A stretch of DNA of 64,000 bases from UBA7803 sp041395905 (GTDB lineage Bacteria; Pseudomonadota; Gammaproteobacteria; Pseudomonadales; Azotimanducaceae). The notes under the pieces are model-generated. The model worked only from the letters and a program-made list of their open reading frames with translations. It had not been told where the DNA came from and did no database searches. Numbering within the stretch: position 1 is the first letter of the stretch; each line of letters begins with the position of its first letter. The stretch lies in NCBI GenBank assembly GCA_041395905.1, contig JAWKZP010000021.1:29734-93733 (forward strand). Reading direction: 5' to 3'. The translations under genes were made by a program, and so were the position numbers. Of the stretch, positions 59,619 to 64,000 are shown piece by piece.

Positions 59619-59969
59619 TCAGCAGGCGCGATACAGAGCCTCGACCGCAGCACGCACCTCGCGCAGCTCGTCGCTCACCAGCTCCAGCGCCAGCGGCAGC
59701 CGTTCCCGACGCGCCTGCCGGGCCGACCGCTCGAGTTCGCAGCAGTACTCGGCCAGCTGGACGGCTCCGATGTTGCTGGATGCGCCCTTGAGGCTGTGCG
59801 CGCAGCGCCCCAGCGATTCGAGATCACCGCTGGCCAGCGCATCCCGCGCAGCCATGAACTGCAGCTCCGAGTCGCGCAGATAGGTCTGCAGCAGGCTCGG
59901 GAAGGCATCTTCCATCAGGTCGCGCAGCTCATCGAGCAGCGCGTCGTTCAATCGCTCCATCGGCTTCAT
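59619..59969 (-). CDS. Hpt domain phosphotransfer protein
   Basis: A 116-residue four-helix Hpt protein with phospho-accepting His58 in C-A-H-S-L-K-G-A-S-S-N-I-G. Likely partner of the response regulator encoded upstream, analogous to HptB-HsbR in Pseudomonas. Start ATG 59969 lies 41 nt inside the regulator gene; ATG 59960 is an alternative. Co-transcribed with the module. Confidence 0.85.
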   Translation of the reverse strand: MKPMERLNDALLDELRDLMEDAFPSLLQTYLRDSELQFMAARDALASGDLESLGRCAHSLKGASSNIGAVQLAEYCCELERSARQARRERLPLALELVSDELREVRAAVEALYRAC

Positions 59970-61665
59970 CGCTCCATGCAAACACCACTTCCACCTCGTT
60001 GCCGCAGCCGCGGTACTCGAGCGAGTGGCAGAGGTTGTTGAGCAGCCGCAGTCCGCGACCGAAGTACGCGGTGCCGCGCGGCTCCAGGCTGAGCTCCCTG
60101 ATCCGGGCGGCATGATCAAACCCCGGCCCGCTGTCACGCACGCGAATGCGCAGGCTGCCGCGGCTGCCATCGATCTGACAGGCGAACTCGAAACGCACGA
60201 AACCATCGAGCGCTTCGAGTGCCCGTGCGCGGGCCTGGTAGTAGTCCGAAAAGCCCGAAGCCGACGCCTTGAGGCTCGAATCCAACCCCATCACCCCGTG
60301 TTCCAGCGCGTTCGAGTACAGTTCCGCCAGCACCGTGTAAATCGCGCTGGCGTGGGAGCGCAGCTGCGGCACCTCCATGACGATGTGCTGCAGCAACGGC
60401 AGCGGGTTCGACGCGCGCAGTGAGCGCGGCCCGAGCTCATAGGAGAGCTGCCAGTCTTCGGAGCCTGCCGGTCGTTCCGGCTCGACCGGCGCCGCGTCCC
60501 GGCCCAGCTGTTCAGGCGTCACCATGGTGATTTCAACCAGCGTCAGATCATCGTCGCGACCGCTGGCGCCCATGTGGCGGTACACGGCCTGCTTGAGCCG
60601 GTCGAAAGGACTGTCGGCAGCCGCAGCACCGATGATCTGATCGAAGCGCTCGAAGCCGAAAGCCTGTCCGCGCGCATCGCGCGCCTCGATGATGCCGTCG
60701 GTGCACATCAGCAGGCGATCGCCGGCCGCCATTTCCAGCACCCTCGTCGAAGCATCGAACCGCTCCTCACTCACGATCCCGAGCGGCAGGTGGCTCGACG
60801 TCAGGTGCAGCAGGTCGTGGCCGCGGGCGCGCATGAGGACGGCAGGCGGCAACCCGCCGTTCCAGAACTCCACGGTCCCCTTGTGAAAATTGAACACGAG
60901 CATCAGCGCGCAGCAGAAGTAGCCCTTGGGCAGGATGCCCAGCAGCTTGCGGTTGGCTTCCCGCAGGATCTCTCCCGGCGTGAAGCCCTTCTGCGTCATG
61001 CCGTAGAAGATCTCGGCGAGCGGCATGGCGCCGATCGCGGCGGTCAGGCCATGACCGGTGAAGTCTCCCAGCAGAACATACAGATCACCTGCCGGGTTGC
61101 GCGCTGCCACCAGCACGTCGCCATTGAATATCGCCAGTGGCGAGATCAGGTAGCGCACGAAAGGCACATCCAGGCCGCCGGTGTGGGCGACGTTGTCGAA
61201 CACGGCCTTGGCCGCCTCCTGCTCCTGAATCAGATGAGCGTGGTGGCGGCTGATCTCGTCACGCTGCTCCTGCATGGTGACATGCAGAGTCCGCATGCGA
61301 TGCAGGGCGTTGAGCTTGGCTTTGAGAATGACCTTGTTGTACGGCTTGGAAAGAAAGTCGTCGCCGCCGGCATCCAGACAGCGGGCCAACTCGTCCGCAG
61401 CCGTAAGCGAGGTGAGGAAGATGATCGGAACGAACTCTTCGCCGGCCTGCTCCTTGATCCGGCGCGCCACCTCGAAGCCGTCGAGACCAGGCATCATCGC
61501 ATCCAGAAGCACCATCTGCGGGCGGTGCTCGACGAATTTCCGCAGGGCGTCGAAACCGTCCACCGCTTCCTGCACCTCGTAGCCTTCCTTGCGCACGATG
61601 GTGGTGAGCAGCATGCGGTCGACGTCGTTGTCGTCGGCGACCAGCACGCGGATCGGATCGGCCAT
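59929..61665 (-). CDS. Response regulator / PP2C phosphatase / HATPase fusion (HsbR-like)
   Basis: A 578-residue protein: receiver with D55 in V-L-L-D-A-M-M-P-G, coiled-coil helix about 130-155, SpoIIE-type PP2C phosphatase (G-D-F-T-G-H-G-L, then S-G-R-D-D-D-L-T-L), and a C-terminal HATPase_c anti-sigma-like domain (L-Y-S-N-A-L-E-H-G, D-S-G-P-G-F). It controls the phosphorylation of the STAS protein encoded next to it by both kinase and phosphatase actions. A flagellar/c-di-GMP output is inferred from HsbR in Pseudomonas. Confidence 0.9.
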   Translation of the reverse strand: MADPIRVLVADDNDVDRMLLTTIVRKEGYEVQEAVDGFDALRKFVEHRPQMVLLDAMMPGLDGFEVARRIKEQAGEEFVPIIFLTSLTAADELARCLDAGGDDFLSKPYNKVILKAKLNALHRMRTLHVTMQEQRDEISRHHAHLIQEQEAAKAVFDNVAHTGGLDVPFVRYLISPLAIFNGDVLVAARNPAGDLYVLLGDFTGHGLTAAIGAMPLAEIFYGMTQKGFTPGEILREANRKLLGILPKGYFCCALMLVFNFHKGTVEFWNGGLPPAVLMRARGHDLLHLTSSHLPLGIVSEERFDASTRVLEMAAGDRLLMCTDGIIEARDARGQAFGFERFDQIIGAAAADSPFDRLKQAVYRHMGASGRDDDLTLVEITMVTPEQLGRDAAPVEPERPAGSEDWQLSYELGPRSLRASNPLPLLQHIVMEVPQLRSHASAIYTVLAELYSNALEHGVMGLDSSLKASASGFSDYYQARARALEALDGFVRFEFACQIDGSRGSLRIRVRDSGPGFDHAARIRELSLEPRGTAYFGRGLRLLNNLCHSLEYRGCGNEVEVVFAWSDEADGAIERRAAR

Positions 61666-61679
61666 GCCTGCTGCGCTCG

Positions 61680-61985
61680 TCAGTGAATGGTGAACAGCTG
61701 CTCGAAATTGCTGATGCTGAGAATCTTGCGGACGTCCGGGTTGCAGTTGACGATCTGAACGTCGGCGTTGTCGCCGCCGGCATAGTCGCGCAGCAGCAGC
61801 AGCATTCCGAGCGCGGAGCTGTCGATGTAGCTGGCCTCGCGCATGTCCACGCAGTAGCGCCCGGGCGCCGGCTCGATGGACTCGTAGGCTTCACGGAATT
61901 CCTGGTGGGCGCTGAAATCGAAACGCCCCGAAATCGTGATGACCAGCTGTTCCCCCTGGTCTGCTACCGTCGTCGCGATCGTCAT
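61680..61985 (-). CDS. STAS-domain anti-sigma factor antagonist (HsbA-like)
   Basis: A 101-residue STAS protein with D-S56-S-A-L-G-M-L, the site of serine phosphorylation (S56 or S57). It should be the substrate of the kinase/phosphatase encoded immediately downstream. In Pseudomonas HsbA binds FlgM or a diguanylate cyclase depending on phosphorylation; here the partner is unknown. Confidence 0.87.
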   Translation of the reverse strand: MTIATTVADQGEQLVITISGRFDFSAHQEFREAYESIEPAPGRYCVDMREASYIDSSALGMLLLLRDYAGGDNADVQIVNCNPDVRKILSISNFEQLFTIH

Positions 61986-62017
61986 CTAGGTCCTCCTGTT
62001 GCCGGCGTCTGCCCCGC

Positions 62018-62461
62018 CTACGGTTCGTCGTTAAGCATAGACCAGGCGTCGGCGCCGCCCCGGCGCGGCGTGCCGCGACGCTCACGCCGACGCAGGTGCA
62101 GCGCCTCTTCCGAGGCCTCGCGGGTCAGCACCAGGTCGATGGCTCGGCGCTGCCGGTAGGCCTTGCGCCACTGATCCTGCTTGCCCTGGTAAGCCAGATC
62201 GGTCCTGGCTACCTGCCGGCTCTGCACATCCAGCGCCTCGGCGATGCGTTGATAGAAACGCGAAACCTGCGCGACCTGGGCCGCGCTCTGCGCCGACCTT
62301 TCGTGGTGCACGGACCGGTAGTGGCTGAGCATCACCCGCAGCTCCTCGGCCTGTGCCATCTGCTGGGCGCGCTGCTCGCGCAACTGCTGGAGCTCCCGGG
62401 TCAGCGACTTGACCTGTTCTTCGTAGACCCGCTGTACCGAATCAAGCTTTTTCCGTGCCAT
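62018..62461 (-). CDS. fliJ: Flagellar export chaperone FliJ
   Basis: A 147-residue coiled-coil protein (R-V-Y-E-E-Q-V-K-S-L-T-R-E-L-Q-Q-L), as expected for FliJ, which links the FliI ATPase to FlhA. Sequence identity is low in this family, so the call is by length, coiled coil and position after fliI. It overlaps fliI by 20 nt. Confidence 0.85.
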   Translation of the reverse strand: MARKKLDSVQRVYEEQVKSLTRELQQLREQRAQQMAQAEELRVMLSHYRSVHHERSAQSAAQVAQVSRFYQRIAEALDVQSRQVARTDLAYQGKQDQWRKAYRQRRAIDLVLTREASEEALHLRRRERRGTPRRGGADAWSMLNDEP

Positions 62462-63821
62462 GGGCCCCTCGTGATCGGTCGCCGGCCGCGACCGGCGGTC
62501 TGCTGAAAAGCTGCCTGAGCAGGCGCAGCGACTCATCGAGCGCTACCGGTTGCCCGGGGTCCTGCTGCAGAAAGCGGGTCTGCTCCTGGTGACGCGCGAC
62601 GGCTTCGTCCGTCTCCTGATCGGCGCCGGACTTGTACGCGCCCACGGAGATCAGATCCTCCTGCTCGGCAAAGCGGCTCCAAAGCCGCTTGAAGCGCAAC
62701 GCATGGTTCAGATCCTCGTCCGCACTGAGCTTGTTCATGAGGCGGCTGATGGACGCCGGCACGTCGATGGCGGGGTAGTGACCGCGCTCCGCCAGCCGGC
62801 GACTCAGGACGATGTGCCCATCCAGAATGGCGCGCGCAGAATCCACCACCGGATCCTGCAGATCGTCCTCTTCCATGAGCACCGTGTAAAAGGCTGTTAT
62901 CGATCCGCCCTCCCGGCGGGTCTGGCCGCTGCGCTCCACCAGCTGCGGCAGCAGCGCGAACACCGATGGCGTATAGCCCTTCGCGGCCGGCGGTTCGCCC
63001 ATGGCGAGACCGATTTCGCGCTGCGCCTGGGCCACCCGGGTGAGCGAGTCCATCAGCAGCAGCACCCGCCGGCCCTGGGCGCGGAAGGCTTCCGCAATCT
63101 CGGTCGCGAGCATGGCACCGCGCAGCCTGAGCGACGCTGACTCGTCCGCAGGAGCTGCGACCACCACGGCCCGTGCCAACCCCTCACCCAGATTGTCCTC
63201 GAGGAACTCCTGAACCTCGCGCCCCCGCTCCCCGATCAGCCCCACCACCACCACGTCCGCCCGCGTGAACCGCGCCAGCATGCCGAGCAACACGCTCTTG
63301 CCGACGCCGCTGCCCGCAAACAGTCCGAGGCGCTGACCCACGCCAACGCGCAGCAGCGCGTTTATGCAGCGCACGCCCACGTCGAGACTCTCGGAAATGG
63401 GCTTGCGATCGAGCGGATTGATCGGCAGACGGGGCTGGCGCGCCACTGCCCCGGCAGGGAGCGGCCTGCCGTCGAGCGGTCGCCCGAGGGCATCGATCAC
63501 GCGCCCGAGCAGCGCTTCCGCCGGCGGCAGCAGATCGTCGTCGGGCTGCACGCGCACGCCGGGATAGACACCGGACGACGACGCAAGCGGCATCAGGTAG
63601 CTGCGCTCGCCGGAAAATCCCACCACTTCAGCCGGAACCCGGGCATGGGGCAGCTCCAGCTGGCAGCGGCTACCCACTGGCAGGCTGAGGCCGGAGGCCT
63701 CCAGCAGCACACCCACGGCCCGCTCCACACGCCCGCACACACGGAATCCTGGACGGTTTTCAGCCCAGGCGTCGAAGCGCCCGCCAAGGTCAGCCAGCCG
63801 GCTGGCTATCAGCGCCACCAT
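62442..63821 (-). CDS. fliI: Flagellum-specific ATPase FliI
   Basis: A 459-residue F1-beta-like ATPase: P-loop F-A-G-S-G-V-G-K-S near residue 160, the V-G-L-I-G-E-R-G-R-E-V motif and R-R-E-G-G-S-I-T-A. ATG 63821 starts M-V-A-L-I-A-S-R; an extra upstream 11 residues is Ser-rich and unlikely. It drives export substrate release with FliH and FliJ. Confidence 0.95.
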   Translation of the reverse strand: MVALIASRLADLGGRFDAWAENRPGFRVCGRVERAVGVLLEASGLSLPVGSRCQLELPHARVPAEVVGFSGERSYLMPLASSSGVYPGVRVQPDDDLLPPAEALLGRVIDALGRPLDGRPLPAGAVARQPRLPINPLDRKPISESLDVGVRCINALLRVGVGQRLGLFAGSGVGKSVLLGMLARFTRADVVVVGLIGERGREVQEFLEDNLGEGLARAVVVAAPADESASLRLRGAMLATEIAEAFRAQGRRVLLLMDSLTRVAQAQREIGLAMGEPPAAKGYTPSVFALLPQLVERSGQTRREGGSITAFYTVLMEEDDLQDPVVDSARAILDGHIVLSRRLAERGHYPAIDVPASISRLMNKLSADEDLNHALRFKRLWSRFAEQEDLISVGAYKSGADQETDEAVARHQEQTRFLQQDPGQPVALDESLRLLRQLFSRPPVAAGDRSRGAHGTEKA

Positions 63822-64000
63822 CCACCTCCTGCTCGACGAACTGCTCGAACTCACCCAGCGGATCGAACTCGACGCAGCGGCTGCCGAACACCACGCTCAC
63901 GCAGCCCCGTTTGAGACCCGGATCGGCACGTACCTGATCGGGATGGAGCCGCGCCGGCACCTGATCATCCCGACGTTCCGCAGTCGGTTCCGGCGCCGGA
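63790..64000 (-). CDS. fliH: Flagellar assembly protein FliH, C-terminal fragment
   Basis: The last 70 codons of a gene that extends past the window end. The fragment reads R-L-H-P-D-Q-V-R-A-D-P-G-L-K-R-G-C-V-S, which resembles the FliH C-terminal domain (H-P-D-D ... D-P-x-L-x-x-G). It overlaps the start of fliI by 32 nt, as flagellar genes often do. FliH binds FliI and FliN. Only position and this short segment support the call. Confidence 0.65.
   Translation of the reverse strand, partial: PAPEPTAERRDDQVPARLHPDQVRADPGLKRGCVSVVFGSRCVEFDPLGEFEQFVEQEVDGGADSQPAG

Overview
The window is a GC-rich (roughly two-thirds G+C), densely coding bacterial chromosome segment. Gammaproteobacterial markers include lolCDE, the EF-P hydroxylase epmC, soluble transhydrogenase sthA, nqrM beside apbE, a fused cysNC, and a polar-flagellum layout (flhF-fleN-fliA-motCD plus a DUF2802-like gene) of the Pseudomonas/Chromatiales type. 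The exact family cannot be read from the sequence. I see no tRNA, rRNA, CRISPR array, insertion sequence or prophage. Most genes sit in runs with 1-8 nt stop/start overlaps.

Layout. 1-25,000 is housekeeping in short operons: lolCDE (minus); a frameshifted PilZ-type gene; sthA with an HDOD gene; apbE-nqrM; a histidine phosphatase and a crotonase; an MFS transporter with a rhodanese; cysD-cysNC diverging from a membrane protein plus spermidine-synthase-like pair; an acyl-CoA synthetase; a gamma-glutamyltransferase; frameshifted msrB and alaA; and a minus-strand run (methyltransferase, NAD-kinase-like, FAD oxidoreductase, epmC, gamma-glutamylcyclotransferase, tusA). A REP-like 31-bp inverted repeat pair lies between the gamma-glutamyltransferase gene and msrB.

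25,186-38,226 is the most unusual region: twelve co-directional genes for envelope proteins. They encode a TolQ/ExbB/MotA-like proton-channel subunit, two von Willebrand A proteins whose N-terminal helix looks like the ExbD/TolR proton helix, an actin/Hsp70-like protein with an FHA-like tail, a PEGA-repeat protein fused to a sulfatase-modifying-factor fold without the catalytic cysteines, a TPR protein with a TonB-C-like end, a single-pass TPR-like protein, several lipoproteins and a small exported protein. I infer a proton-motive-force-driven trans-envelope machine that is neither canonical Ton/Tol, nor the flagellar stator, nor Zorya.

39,102-45,098 is a full SUF iron-sulfur operon (sufB-C-D-S, A-type carrier, sufT, sufE), preceded by an IscR type-1-like site and a TACAAT -10 box. 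45,169-64,000 (minus strand) is a flagellar block: fliH (partial), fliI, fliJ, a STAS / response-regulator-phosphatase / Hpt module, fliK, fliL-M-N-O-P-Q-R, flhB, flhA, flhF, fleN, fliA, motC, motD, and a DUF2802-like gene. It combines export apparatus, C-ring, number/placement control, sigma-28 and a second stator. A sigma-54-like promoter sits ahead of fliK.

Three genes (PilZ-type, msrB, alaA) each carry one single-C indel that breaks an otherwise canonical protein, which suggests consensus errors in the assembly at least as much as real gene decay.
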